Shown: positions 47,072 to 60,420 of the stretch, piece after piece
Numbering within the stretch: position 1 is the stretch's first letter
Layout of the letters: every line of letters begins with the position of its first letter
From: Tetrahymena thermophila SB210
Lineage: Eukaryota; Ciliophora; Oligohymenophorea; Hymenostomatida; Tetrahymenidae
Reading direction: 5' to 3'
Length of the DNA: 64,000 nt
NCBI RefSeq assembly: GCF_000189635.1
Contig: NW_002476381.1
Coordinates: forward strand, 248,001-312,000
Made by a program: the position numbers and the translations under genes
The notes under the pieces: model-generated
Seen by the model: the letters and a program-made list of their open reading frames with translations, nothing else
The model's database searches: none
Told to the model about the DNA's origin: nothing

Positions 47072-47407
47072 TCAATAATCTCCTTTGCATTTAAGGACTT
47101 AAGGATAGCATTCCATATAATACCAATCGTAGTAAGGATTAGTAAGTCCTATATGACAGCACATATATAATTGATATTAGTAGTAATATAGACTGTTACC
47201 ATGAACAGTTTCGCAAGCACTAAAACAATCATCATTGTAAGCATTGTAAAAGGTAACTGAAATTGAAGATGATTCTAATTAACTTTGATTTAAAAGTGGC
47301 ATCTATCTGACTTCTTCGTATTTTTATTTTCTAATTTACTTTTTAGACTCTACAAAAGATACTAAAAGTGCAGAAGCAATTATCAATATTACTAAGGTTT
47401 TTCTCAT
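47072..47407 (-). CDS. Small secreted six-cysteine protein S4
   Basis: 111 codons plus TGA (47072-47074). Signal peptide MRKTLVILIIASALLVSFVE, then KKQIRKQKYEEVRQMP, close to S1 (EEIRGVP). Mature cysteines again follow C-x3-C-x17-CC-x15-C-x6-C, and the end is KCKGDY. The W in the second loop is in DWYYME instead of the GWYxM of S1 and S2. Rightmost copy of the tandem array. No intron seen. Confidence 0.82.
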
Positions 47408-47434
47408 TTATTTCTGATTTATTTATTTTATCTT

Positions 47435-47506
47435 TTAATAAATAATTATTATATTTTTGCTTAGTTTTTTATAATTTAAATTTATTAAATTTATAAAACG
47501 TATTTT
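47435..47506 (-). promoter_or_regulatory. Upstream element of S4 (more diverged)
   Basis: Gene orientation: AATACGTTTTATAAATTTAA is kept, but the second block has changed (AAGCAAAAATATAATAATT). The position relative to the ATG is kept. Confidence 0.4.
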
Positions 47507-48979
47507 TTTCATTTTAAAGATTAAATGTTTTTTTGTTTTTCGTTTCTAATTAATTTTTAAAAATACTCTCAAGTGAAGTCAATTTAGAATTAAAAGAGAA
47601 TGAAATTGAGAGAAAATACATTGTTTATTTAAGTATCTGCCTAAACTAATCAAATTGATTTCAAAAACAATACTTTAAAACAGATTTTTTATTTTAAGAT
47701 ATTTTTTTGATATATTAATCCTTGATGAATATTATTTGGTTAAAAAGAAATTAATAAGCAGATTATTTGGTTTTAAGGTAATTAATTAATAGTTGAATTA
47801 TGACGTAACAATATTAATTATTCTATAATTAAAAGTATTTGAAAAAATAAGGCATTTAGAAGCCAAACTAACAAAAATCAAAATATTTATTATATGTATT
47901 ACATAAATGGAGATTAATAATTTTATATTAAAATTATTTTAGTTTTTTAAAATGTAATGTGCAATCCCTTATCTAACAATGGCATAAAGGAATATTTGAT
48001 TTTTTTATTTGAAAATATGTGATAATATAAATGATGTAATTAAAATAATCTATGTTACAAAAACTAAGTTATCGAATTATGTGCTTTAAGTAAAAATCAA
48101 TCTCATATATCTTGTCAAATTTTTTATAAATAGGATCTAAGTTTTTATGGATCAATAAAGTCAATTCAAATTAAGTAAATGAGTCCATTTTTCTCAATAA
48201 TTATTTCGCTAACTAAAATTTTCATGTCTAATAGCTAAATGAAGAAATACATCTAAAAACTCACTTTTTGCTTTTAAATGCAAAATTGAATTGACGTTAA
48301 TCCATTTTGATAATTTTCACTATTAAAACGCATTTCGAAACATTTATAATATAAAAATTAGAAAAAGTTAAGTTAATTTTGAGCACAAGCTTTTCTTCTT
48401 GTTGATTAACCATGATGAAATAAATAAATCTCTTCTTTTTATTTTTCCGCTTAAAATACTTCTAAAATGCTCATAAAATACTTGATTGAATTTGCTGGCA
48501 AATATTAATTATTGATAATATGTTTTAATCAATTTAAATGCTTCCATAATATATAAAAGAAAAAATATCAAAAATATATGTAGAACTCTACAAATTACTA
48601 TGAATGTAATATAATAAATAGGTTCTTTTAATTTTTTAAGATTAAACTAATATATATACTATCTATATAATATAAAATAGGTGGTTCCACACATGGCTCC
48701 TTATTTTACTCTCTGTTTTTCAATTACAAAATATATAAATCTAAAAAGAAATCTTTTCCCTAAAATAAAGACTGAAAAAGTTATTTTGATTGATACTATA
48801 TATTATTTATTTTACTAAATTTATGAGTATATTTTTTTTCTATTTTTTTCATTTTAAATTAAATTAAATTTAATCCATTCATTAAAATATAATGCTATCC
48901 AATTTATAATATTTTAATACCGAAAATAAGCAATATGTCAAAATTAATTTAGATAGATTATTATATAAATTATTTTAAA

Positions 48980-51690
48980 CTTCATATTTTTTTGTTATTT
49001 TTAATAAAATTAAGAAAATAATTATTGTCTACTAAATCATTTATATTTATAATTAAATATATTATCTTGTAGTATTGATTTCATCATCCAGTATGCCTAT
49101 TAAATAGTTCCAGCCTAAACCAAATATAACTACCATTAAAAAACCTAGAAAATAAGAATTACTAATTAAACTTAGATTATATATGTAAAGTAAATATAGC
49201 TATTAATGTATATAAATTACTATTCCATAGTAAATTGTTATCCAATAATCTATAAAATAAGTGTAATCGGCTATATTAATTGTCTCAAAAAGATTATTTT
49301 CCATTGATTAATATATAATAATATCATTATTATAAATCATTTCACTCAAATCATCAATATAACTTCAATACTTTTTAGCTTAAGTCCTTATTATAAGAAA
49401 CCATTTTAAATTTAATTACAAGTGATTAAATCAAAGTTCGTTGAAATTCAAGATATATTTTTGGTAGTTTAAAATTATTGAACAAACTTCACTTTAAAAT
49501 ATTTTAAAGAAATAATTATAATAATCTTCAAATTATACTTAATTATTATGAATTAATTTAATAAATTATTTAGTATTTATAAACTAATATACCTTTTTAT
49601 CAAGCCCTATTAATTTGTTATATTTTACATCAGCTCAACAATAGAAGTTTCTTTTTACTCGGCTTTGTATATTGTTTATAAATAGTCTTAAATTTTAATA
49701 GCTTTCAAAGAAGGGAATAATCTCATAACTAATGTAAAAGCAATAATTTCAGCTAAGCAAAGCCTTATTAAATGCTTGCTTATTAGTTTTTTTTAAATTA
49801 ATAAATATTCATTTTTGTTAATTTCAAAATTCAAATAAGAGTGTTAAAAATAGTTTCAATAATTTACTGAAAAGATAGAGATAGTTTTTTTATTAATTTA
49901 CATATTGCTAAGAATAATGATGTTTGCTCTAGGGTAAAACGTATTGATCAAATATGTAATCGCAAGGCCAAATAGTAAACATAAATTAAATATCTGCGAT
50001 TTAGCCAATTGACTCATAGATTAATTTTTTACTTGTGATTAATTATTTAAGACATTAAAATTTTAAATCTCTCTGTGGACTATTTTATTGAAATTTTGAG
50101 TAATATGTTTTTTATATTAAAAAGCATATTTTTTATTTAGCTTGCATGGAATGTACAAATAAGTTAAGTAATCTATCTTTTTTAGATTAGATAAAAGCAT
50201 AAACAGGTATGATAATTACTTGGCAAGATGCTGAAACTACTAATATAATTATTAAAAGATTATATAATTTATCTTCAAAATAAGCATTAAGATCTTCTTA
50301 AATTTATCTATATATGAATTAATTAAATATAGGAGAAGAATTAAGTTGAGAAACATCGATACTTTCGAAAAAATAAACCTTCATTGTTGAAGGTTAGCCT
50401 ACTTTATATGTTTGGCTGTAGTAAAGACGATTTTACAAAGTTATGGGTTGATTAGACATTATGGCAAATAAACTTGAACCAGTTTAAGATGATTCTATTT
50501 ATAGTAATATTTATAAGAAAGAATCTTTTATATCAAATAGTCTATTTATTATTAAAGAGCTGAATTTGCTTTAGCTTAGGGGGAGTCAAATTAGAATTAG
50601 TTTTATGCAACTAAACTATTAGTGTTACAGTTTATTTATAATTAGCTTATAGTGTTTAAAACATTATAAGGCCAATCAGCCTACTAAATATTATCTTATG
50701 TAGTATAAAAAGCATTAATTATTGTAGCATATTACTAAACAGTTACAGATACTAACACAGTAAAAGTTAAGAATCCAATTAGATTTATTATTTGAATACC
50801 TAGTTTTTTTATTTTGCTTTAATCATATGAATGATTATATGTTTAGTAGAAGTTGATGATTTCTCTTGATTTTGTAGAAGCATTTTCAATACTTTCTTTG
50901 ATCAATAATTATTTTTTTGTTTTAACCATTTTTTAAGACTAAAAAAATTTTTCTTGACTTTCTTGAGTTTTTAAAAAATCGTTCTTGATATTTTGATCAG
51001 TTGTAGAATTGTCTTAGTAAATTTTTTATTGCAGTGGCAAGGAAGTTATTGATGTTGTTAATCGAAATTTTAAGATTATTTTCTCAAATTATTATTAAAA
51101 TTTTTTGATTGACATAGAATTTTTAACTATATGTTTTCATTTTGAGGAATTCATTCTGTAAATGTGTTTTTAATTTAAATTATTTTTCTACTTGTTTAAA
51201 CTCTTGATGACTTTGTTTCCTTCTTCGCTAAAAACAACCTCAAATTCTTTGTGCCTGTAGTTATCACTTAGAAATACTACTCCTGTTTTACTGATGGAGA
51301 TAGCAACAAATTATTCCATAATTTTGTTGTTCCAAAATTATTGCTTCTAATTGTTTTCTTCTTATACATATTTCCGCTTTAGTATTTATGTTTGATTGTA
51401 TTTGATTATATTTTCATCATTATTTTTTCTTTCATTTTATTTCTGTTGTTCTTTGATATTCTACAGCAAAATTATTATTATTTTTAATGTATATCTTTTA
51501 TTGAAGTAAATTATATATTCTTGTTTAAAAATGTGATCTATCAGATTTCAGTTTCACTTATTAGTTTTTCTTCTAGGAGCTCACTCTTTTTCCTTATCCT
51601 ATAATTATTTATTATTATATTTTATCTTATTTTTTTTTTTTTTTGCTATTAGAGTCATTCTTTGTGATCTCATTATTATTATTTTTAGTT
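48980..51690 (-). pseudogene. 5'-truncated PAS/tmcB-like pseudogene (left tandem copy)
   Basis: It matches the intact gene on its right at an offset of about 3.0 kb: 48870-51320 against 51880-54540. The C-terminal exon is well preserved and reads through the last membrane segment to FGLGWNYLIGILDDEIN. Against the intact copy it has a frameshift in the tail after DDEIN, a deletion of about 11 bp after the first 3' intron that breaks the frame (near 49760), a deletion near 50300 removing coding sequence, and a frameshift near 51230. Left of 51330 on the map it still tracks the paralog; between 51330 and 51690 only weak, broken coding remains. The PAS domain and the whole N-terminal membrane part are missing. 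Confidence 0.75.
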
Positions 51691-51987
51691 TCTTAAGACT
51701 ATTTTCCTATAATTTTATAAATTCTATATATAAAATTATTTAAAAAGAATATTTTTTATTTAAAAACCTAGCTATACTTATGTAATTAAACATCTTAAAA
51801 TATAACACAAAGTATGTTATTTGTTTTTGTTACTTTACATAAAAAATTTTTCAATTTTTTTTTATTTTAAAATAAACTAAATCCATGTATTAAAATAAAA
51901 TTTTATCATTTTATTATCCTTTAATTCCTGAGATAGCAATATATCAAAATTAATTTACATAGATTATTACATAAATTATTTTAAATT

Positions 51988-54900
51988 TCATATTTTTTTG
52001 TTATTTTTAATAAAATTGAGAATATAATTATTGTCTACTAAATCATTTATATTTATAACTTAAATATATTATCTTGTGGTGTTGATTTCTTCATTCAGTA
52101 TGCCTATCAAGCAGTTCCAACCTAAACCAAATATAATTACCATCAAAACGACCTAGAAAATCAGAAGAGCTAATTAAACTTAGATTATATATGTATAGTA
52201 ATAATTGCTATTAATTTATATAAATTACTATTGCATAGTTAATGTTTATCCTATATAATCTACAAAATAAGTGTAATCGGTGATATTAAATGTATTAAAA
52301 AGATTATTTTGCATTGATTAAAGTAAATTAGTATCATTAGTATAAATTATTTCAGTCAAATCATCAATATAACTTAAATACTTTTGAATTGATAGCTTAA
52401 GTCCTTATTTTAAGAAACCATTTTAAATTTAATTACAAGTGGTTAAATCAAAACTTGTTGCATTTAAGATATATTCTTGGTAATTTAAAATTATTGAACA
52501 AACATCACTTTAAAATATTTAAAAGAAATAATTATCATAATCTTCACCATTATACCTAATTATAATGAATTAAATTATTAAATAAATTATTTAATGTATA
52601 TAAACTAATATACCTTTTTATCAAGCCCTATTAATTTGTTATATTTTACATCAACTCACCAATAGAAGGTTCTTTTTACTTGACATTATCTATTGTGTAT
52701 AAATAGTCTTAAACTTTAATAGCCTTCAAAGAAGGGTATAATCTCATAACCAATGTAAACGCAGTCATTCCAGCACTATTGTAAACGAAGTCTCTTAATT
52801 ATCCAATGCTTGCTAATTAATTTTTTAAAATATATAAATGTTCATTTTTTGTTGTTTTCATATTTTAAAAATAAAAGTGGTAAAAATAAATTTAATAATT
52901 TACTGAAAAGATAGAGATCGTTTCTTTATTAATTTACATATTGTTAAGAAATAATGGTGTTTGCTATAGGGTAAAGTGAAATGATCAAATATGTAATAAA
53001 AAGGCCAAATAGTAAACATAAATTAAATCTCTATGATTTAGCCAATTGACTCATCGATTACTTTTTAACTTGAGATTAATCATAATTATTTAAGACATTA
53101 AAATTTTAAATCTCTACAGGAACTATTTTAATGAAATTTTGAGTAATTTTGTTTGAGTAATATGTTTGTTTTATATTAAAAAGCATATTTTTTATTTAGC
53201 TTGCAGGGAATGTACAAAATAAGTTAAGTATTATATCTTTTTTAGATTAGATAAAAGCATACACAGGTATAATAATTACTAAACAAGATGCTGAAACTAC
53301 TAATATAATGATTAGAAGATTATATAATTTATCTTCAACAGAAGTATTAAGATTTTCTTAAATTTAATTGAACTAATTTTCCAATTTTTAAATACCATCT
53401 ACGAAATTTGGTAGATTAATAATAGTCATATATTCATTGAATTTAGCTCCAGGAGAAATAGCTTATCTATATATGAATTAATTAAATATAATAGAAGAAT
53501 AAAGTAGAGAAACATTGATGCTCTCCGTAAAATAACCCTACCTTGTTGAAGACTAGCCTACTTTATTTGTTTGGTTGTAATAAAGAGGATTTTAGAAAGT
53601 AATTGGTTGATTAGACATTATTTCAAATAAACTTGAGCCAGTATTAGATGATTCCATTTATAATAATATTTGTAAGAAAGAATCTTTTATATTGAATAAT
53701 CTATTTATAATTAAAGAACTGAATGTGCTTTATTTTTAGGGAGAATCAAATTAGAATTAATTTTATGCAACTAAACTATTTGTGTTACTGTTTATTTATA
53801 ATTAGCTTATAGTGTTTAAAACATTATAAGGCCAATCAGCCTACTAAATATTATCTTATGTTATATTAAAAGCATTAATTATTGTTACATATTGCTAAAC
53901 AGTTACAGATACTAACACTGCAAAAGTTAAGAATCCAATAAGATTTATTATTTGCATACCTAGTATTGTTTATTTAGTTTTAATCATATGAATGATCATA
54001 CGTTTAGTAGAAGTTGATGATTCTCTTGATTTTGTAGAAGCATTTTCAATACTTTCTTTCATCAACAATTATTTTTTCAATTGTTTTTTCGTTTTAACCA
54101 TTTTTTATGACTAAAAAAATTTTTCTTGACTTTCTTGAGTTTTTTAAAAATCGTTCATGATATTTTGATCAGTTGTAGATTTGTCTTAGTAAAATTTTTA
54201 TTGCAGTGGCAAGGAAGTTATTGATGTTGTTTAATCGAAATTTTAAGATTACTTTCTCAAATTACTACTAAAATTTTTTAGGTTGACAAAGCTTTTTTAA
54301 CTATATGAGTTATTGACTTCATTTTGAGGAATTAATTCTGTAAATGTATTTTTACTTTATTTTTTATCAAATTATTTTTCTACTTGTTTAAACTCTTGAT
54401 GATTTTTATTTTCTTCTTCACTAAAAACAAACTCAAATTCTTTGTGCCTGTAGTTATCACTTAGTAATCCTACACCTGTTTATACTGATGGAGATAACAA
54501 CAAATCGACTGCTTATTTTTTAAATCTTATAGATTCTAGATTGGTTTCTTTGTGCTATTCCAAATTTTACATTTGCTCAACATTTGAGGTAAGTGCTTAT
54601 ATTATTTCTTATTTTTCATAAAAAATTTCTTAATTTTAAATTATATCATGACTAATTTCTTCATTTTAATTTAAATTATTAATTTAGTTTTAGCTTAGTT
54701 CATTAAGTGAAATTTTGCTTTAAATAAAATCTTAGTAATTGTTATTATTTTCAATTTTATTATGGCTAAATTAATTTTATTTTAAAGTTTTTTTGTAAGT
54801 TATGTTTTCTTCTTCTATTTATTCAAGTTTTTTTTAAGAATTTAACATGAATGTTTGATTAGAATTACTTATTTTTTCAGTTAGGTTACTTCTTTATTTA

Positions 54901-57884
54901 AATTACTGAAAAAAGGTGTTGGATTTATTTTTAACAACCTGCTATTCACCAGTTATAGATGATGCATATTAAGGCCCACTGTTATGTAAATATTTTAAAT
55001 ACTTTGATTAAAACTAGGAAATAATTTAATCAAAGTATTGATTTGAATAAGCTAGTTAATATATTTCATGATTTTCTTTAAGATGCTATAGAATTTGAAA
55101 ACCATTTTAATATTGGTTTAAACTTCTTATATTAGTGATCTATAAATAGTTTATATTAGGAAAATATTTATACTATGTAGATTAAATTTTTATATCCATC
55201 AAGTAATATATATATTGTCTTTCGCCAATATATTTTTATATATTCTTAGCCATCGTAGAACTTAAGCTTATAGAATCTGCCTTTCTAGACTCAAGCATCA
55301 TCATAAATTCAAACTCGAATTCATATTGGTCTTCAATACCTTCCTTTTTATTATCTTAATCTTATTATATATCATTTGCTTAATAATTCTCAATTGTTTT
55401 ATTCTTTGCATGATCAAATTTATTTTAAAAATTGTTATTTTCTTTTTATCTTTTGATGTATTCTAAAAATGGAAAAATGTTTGTTAAATTATAATTTTTA
55501 TCAAGCTTGATATTCTGAAAAATCGATTACTATAAATCTTAAGTTATTCCTATAAAATGGTTATCAGTAGTATTGTACATTATATATTCTGATTTATTCT
55601 TTAATATTTTAAACAGGGAGCTGAAACCTATTTTTTGTATTTCAAAACTGTAATTCAACCTCAAAGTTAATTATGTTGGAATTATAAACCCATTAGATGT
55701 CTACACAAATATTATTTTATTCATTAAATTATTATTAAGTAGATTATTATCTTAAAAGTAATTAAAGATATAATATTTATGATTTTATGGCAATAATGTA
55801 TTTTGAGGCATAAATTATTCCACATTTTTTCCATAAATTTCTTTTTGACTTGTTTATAAAATTTCATAAAAGTTCTTAGAAGCATTTTAAATTACCAAAC
55901 GATAATTTTCATCTATTGTTGCAAATAAGCAAAAAGTATTCTCATCAAATATATTTTAACTAGATAATTCAATTTCATCCATAGCTTATTTTTTATCATT
56001 TTCATTAAGTTTCTATTTCAATATTTTTGGATTTTAATTATTTGATGGGAAAATATTTTTGCTTTGTTTTCGTTTACTCGAAAATTAATGATCTCTGGTG
56101 AAACTATTAAAATTGACTACTATTTCATTGCTATCAAATGCCAAATTATCGATATAACAAACTTAAATAGTTATTAAATCATAGTTATAGCTATTTATTT
56201 TTTATAATGAATTTAGCTGATTGCAGAGAAAATTTTATTCTGTTCTTAAACAAGATAGATTCTTTGCTAAATCTTTAGCTTTTATTAATTTTTACTTCAT
56301 CAACGATAGGAGATTTACTTTAATTCTTATTGCATAGTCCAGTTTTTCAAAAGCTCTGATAACCCTAGCTTCAAAATCAAAAACTGTTTGAATAGAGTTA
56401 TTTAATTAATGGCTCTACTAGTATGTGTAATCTAATATGTTCTAATTTAGTAAGAATTGATAATGTATAGAAAATATTATTTACTTTTCTTTCATGCTCA
56501 GTTTTTTTTGTAAAATATTTGAGTATTCCATCCAATAAGATTTCATATTTTACATAACGTGAAGCAAATATACTAAGTAGAAGTATTTAAATTGTTTTGA
56601 TTTACTATTTTAACTTAGATTTTTTAAAAACTCCTTCAAGTATATTTTTAAACTTCCATTTTCATCATTTAATTGGCTTGATTCTTATAGTTCTTAAAGT
56701 TTTTATTCTTCTTCTTGTTATCTTTAGATCATAGTGCGAAAAAATAATCTTTAAGACAATTTTGCTTTATTATTGGTTTAATTTATTATTGAGTGTTCAT
56801 TTTTTAATTCTTGTTTTTAAATAATCAAACCTAATATAATTATTCTCCTTCTTAAGTTAGCTTGCAAACTATCACTTTCTTCTTATGTAATATAGTTTAT
56901 TACATTTTATATCTGACATAAATCAAGCTAAAATTAATTATCAAGTATTTTCTGTAATATTGTTTTACCATTTTCGCTAAAATAAAAATGAAGCAATCTT
57001 GCAATTTTATAGCTTAAAGGAATTAGTATAAATATTGACAAAGTAAAAATGCTTGAATAATAGTTTGAAAAATATACTAATGTTGTAGTTAAAGATAAAA
57101 TAGCAAGATAACAATTTGAGAATAAGTTCCAAAATTAAATTTATTCAAAATAATATGGACAGATCTTTATAGAATATAAGGTGGAAATTAGGTAATAAAA
57201 CAAAAGAAAAATGATATCTACTCCATGAGTATTGATAACTAGCGATAATATTAGATACTCTAATAAAAAATATAAGAATGTGATATTCACAAAAGGTTTC
57301 GCCTTGAAGTCTTGCTGTTACATATTATATTCATAATCGCTATCGGTTTTTATTATTCCTATTTTAATTAAAAAAGATATAATTATCATTTGATATAGAA
57401 AATAAATGTTCAATCTACCTATAAATATTGATAATATTAGATTAATTATCTATATTGTTGTTATTTATTAGTTAGATATTGAAAAGTAGAATATTGGAAT
57501 TAATAGACATGATTAATAAATTTCTATTATTAAACTGAATAACCAATTCAAAATATTGTGTTCTTTTCTTATTAAAAACTTATTCGCTTCATTATCATTT
57601 ATTTAATCTATTTTTAAAGCCTATGCTTATAAACTGCTTTATGAGATATCTCTATAGTATTTAATGAGGAATTTAACATATTAAAACAATAAATATAATA
57701 GGATAACACTATTTAAGGCTAAAATGAGAATACTAAGTATTTAAATTGTATTTTTATCTTAAAGATATTCAGTAATACTTGTTTAGCCCATAGAATTCAA
57801 GATACTATCTTTTTCTTGCATGGATTAATACACTCCTTCTTAAATACTGAAAAAGAAATATTCAAATGATTTAATAAATATCAT
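51988..57884 (-). CDS. PAS-domain, tmcB-like multi-pass membrane protein
   Basis: Minus-strand exons are 57884-52904, 52812-52614 and 52555-51988, with introns of 91 and 58 nt. They sum to 1916 codons with no internal TGA. Residues 1-290: about six to seven membrane segments. About 300-600: Gln/Lys/Leu-rich helical part (LLHVMQNMKSYWMEYSNIL). About 620-740: PAS-like domain (FCLFATIDENYRLVIQNASK, EIYGKNVEQFMP). Then a long polar region with KYFPNINYLQI, membrane segments at about 1310, 1520, 1620 and 1860, and a short tail. This layout is that of the large ciliate PAS/tiny-macrocysts-B-like family. The role is probably sensory or signalling at the membrane; the ligand is unknown. The start at 57884 gives MIFIKSFEYFFFSIQEG; the next ATG at 57821 is an alternative. 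Near 52150-52250 it carries +1 and +2 indels against the left copy that together restore the frame. Confidence 0.85.
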
Positions 57885-59559
57885 TATTTTTGTGAACAAC
57901 TCATTTCTTTTAAAGGCTAAAATAATAGCTCTTAACTAAATTTAATAAAACTTCTTAGAAGCATTCAAAGTCAGCTAATATTTCTCCTTAATAATCATTT
58001 TTTGCTTTTTTATTACTATTCTAATGTATTTGGGTCTTTTGATTAATTTTAGTTATCTCTAAATATGAATTTAATTATATATTTAAATTTAATTGTATTT
58101 GTTGCAATGTATTTAAAAGCATCATTTTTAAAAAATCGAATCAACTTTTAATAAATTACCTGATTTAATTCAATTAATCAAAAACCTTCTATAATGTCAT
58201 TTATTTATATTTTTTATCATTAATATTTTAAATTTTAAATTTTTGGAAACATTTTTAATTAATAATTTAATTTGTCATTTACACTTTTCCCTTTCAATTT
58301 AAGACATAATTCTGAGTAATAGCAACACAATTATCTTTTGCAAGATGATTATCAATTTTTTTATTTAAATAAATTGTAGATTAATTTAATCAAAAGAAAA
58401 TTTTACATTTTTTTTTTTTACATCTATTTTATCGATATTGAAATTTAAATAGAACAATAATTAACAATGACCTTTCTTCAAATTTCAGGTTTCATAAAGA
58501 ATATTTTTAAAACAGCAACCAATTTTTAAAAAATTTTAATTTTTAAGATCTCATTAGCATAAAGCTTTAAAAGGATTGAACCCTTATCTGAAATGACTCT
58601 TATTTATATTTATATTTCATTTTTTAGCTAAGCTTTTCTTCTACTTATCTTCTAAAGTTATTAAAGTATTTGGTGTTAGTAATTACTGTAAATTAAAAAA
58701 GTAAACATGATCTCATTCATTTACATTAGTTTCAAAACTATTTTAAGTAATCATAGTAATCACAGTAGATTTTTTAAAAAATATAAAAAACTATATTTTT
58801 TAAAACTTTAGTAGTATCTTCTGAGTAGAGTATTTCTTTTTTGAAGCCTAAAGCGTATGAAATGTAAATAAAAACTAATACTTTTGAATAAGAACAAAGA
58901 AATATATTTGATTCTGTTTATGTTTATTTAAATTATTATTTTTTTCTTCTTTCAAAATATGATGGAATTATTTTAAAAACTAAACATTTGAAAAACTGTT
59001 TATCGTTTGAAAAAAAACTTAAATTGATATCTAATTTGTTAAAATGGTAATAGCAATTTGATAAAAAACGAGATTTAATAAATATTTATAACATTTTATT
59101 ATATTATTTTAGTAAAGAACTCTCCAAAAAAAGCATATTTTGTATAAAAGTAAAGATCAGAATAGTTTGAATTTATTGTTTAATCAAAATGAGACAAATG
59201 AAATTTCCATTTAAGATTTTTTAATTATTTAAAAATAGAATATAAAAATTAAGATATTAGATCAGTTAAATGTAATTAATTTTTTATACTAACAAATATT
59301 TATTTAGCTTATTAAAAAGTATTAATAAAATATTATTCAATTTTTAAATACAAAATCATAGATTTCAAAGAGTTTTGAAAGACTTTTTTATATTTTAGCT
59401 TTTGCCAAAAAATGATAAATTTAAAAGGAAATTTATTTTTTAAAAATGTAATTATTTGTAGGAATCATAAACTAAAAGTTTAAAAAAAGAGTAATAATTT
59501 CATAAAAATGACATATGCAAAAAATACTAAAAATGAATGAAATACCACCTTTGCCACCC
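57885..59559. other. Upstream flank of the PAS/tmcB-like gene
   Basis: No gene seen. Parts recur at 35.9-36.2 kb. Any promoter of the gene would lie at the left end, but no motif stands out in this AT-rich sequence. Confidence 0.4.
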
Positions 59560-60420
59560 CCGAAAATATAGAATGAATAAATTAGTATAAATTATAAAAG
59601 TTAAATTTAAATATTGTCAATCTGCACCTATACAGTTGGCGCTATTTTAATTTCCCTATTTACTATATTTATATCAAAAAGGTGATTTAATAATATAAAT
59701 ATTAGCTTTAGTCTTAAAATCAGTCATTCATAATAAAATTCTTTTATAAAATTGATTATTAATAATAGTATTAAAATTTTATAAAAATAAAGTGATTAAG
59801 ACTTTATAATTCGATTTTTGAAAATATGTTTTTTAATTTCTTTTTTGTGTACATAAATTTTTATAATAGAGAGTCTCTGAAATATTAATTACAAGCTATT
59901 TTTTAAATCTTTCTTATTGACTCTTTGATTTATATCCTAAAATTTGTTTGTAATTAAAAAAGATATAAGCATTTTTGATTTTTGTAGAGTTAACAAAAGT
60001 TAAATTTAAAACCACACAAAATAAATTTGCAGTAAAGATTAAAATATTACAAAAAATAAAAAAAAATGAGAGAGATGATAGAACCATTTTAATTAAAAAA
60101 ATTAGACGAAACCTACTTAATTTTTGATAGAAAAATAAAGAATAGATTAAATAGCAAATATTTTTTATAGAATTAAGATTTAAATTAATTTAAAAAATAT
60201 TAAAAATTAAAACTATGCTGAATCTTAGTATTTTTATTTATTTAATTATAGTAATCCTTAATGATCATTACATACTACCAGATATATTAAAGATATGATT
60301 GTATTTCAAAAACAAAAAATTTTAATGATGAAAAGTGTAATCAATTATGGTTATTAATAAATACCTTTTTTAATCATTCTTTTTTAATAAATTTCTGGTG
60401 ATTTAGTAATCAATTTATTT
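59560..60420. repeat. Duplicated non-coding block, copy 1
   Basis: Similar to 62750-63800 in the same orientation: the GGCGCTATTTTAATTTCCCT block near 59638 matches GGCGCTTTTTTAATTTTCCT near 62813, and the ACCACACAAAATA block near 60011 matches 63421. No coding signal. Confidence 0.65.

Larger units (their letters stand above)
41970..48710 (-). repeat. Three tandem units of about 2.2 kb, each with one S gene
   Basis: The right-hand end of each unit carries a recognisable block GG(C/T)G(A/G)TTCC(A/G)CA followed by a CTTTATTTTACC-like stretch, at about 44283, 46501 and 48680, i.e. spaced about 2.2 kb apart. The left end of each has the AAATAAGAAAGATAA block near 42015, 44500 and 46560. Within each unit the order on the minus strand is upstream flank (including TTATGACGTAA), conserved promoter-like block, S gene, downstream flank. 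Related flanks with S1 (32.9-35.1 kb) and S0 (29.8-31.9 kb) show these are two older members of the same unit. Confidence 0.75.

Noticed and set aside
48980..51690. Left PAS/tmcB-like copy as a working gene
   Set aside because: Frame-breaking deletions and loss of the 5' half relative to the intact neighbour.
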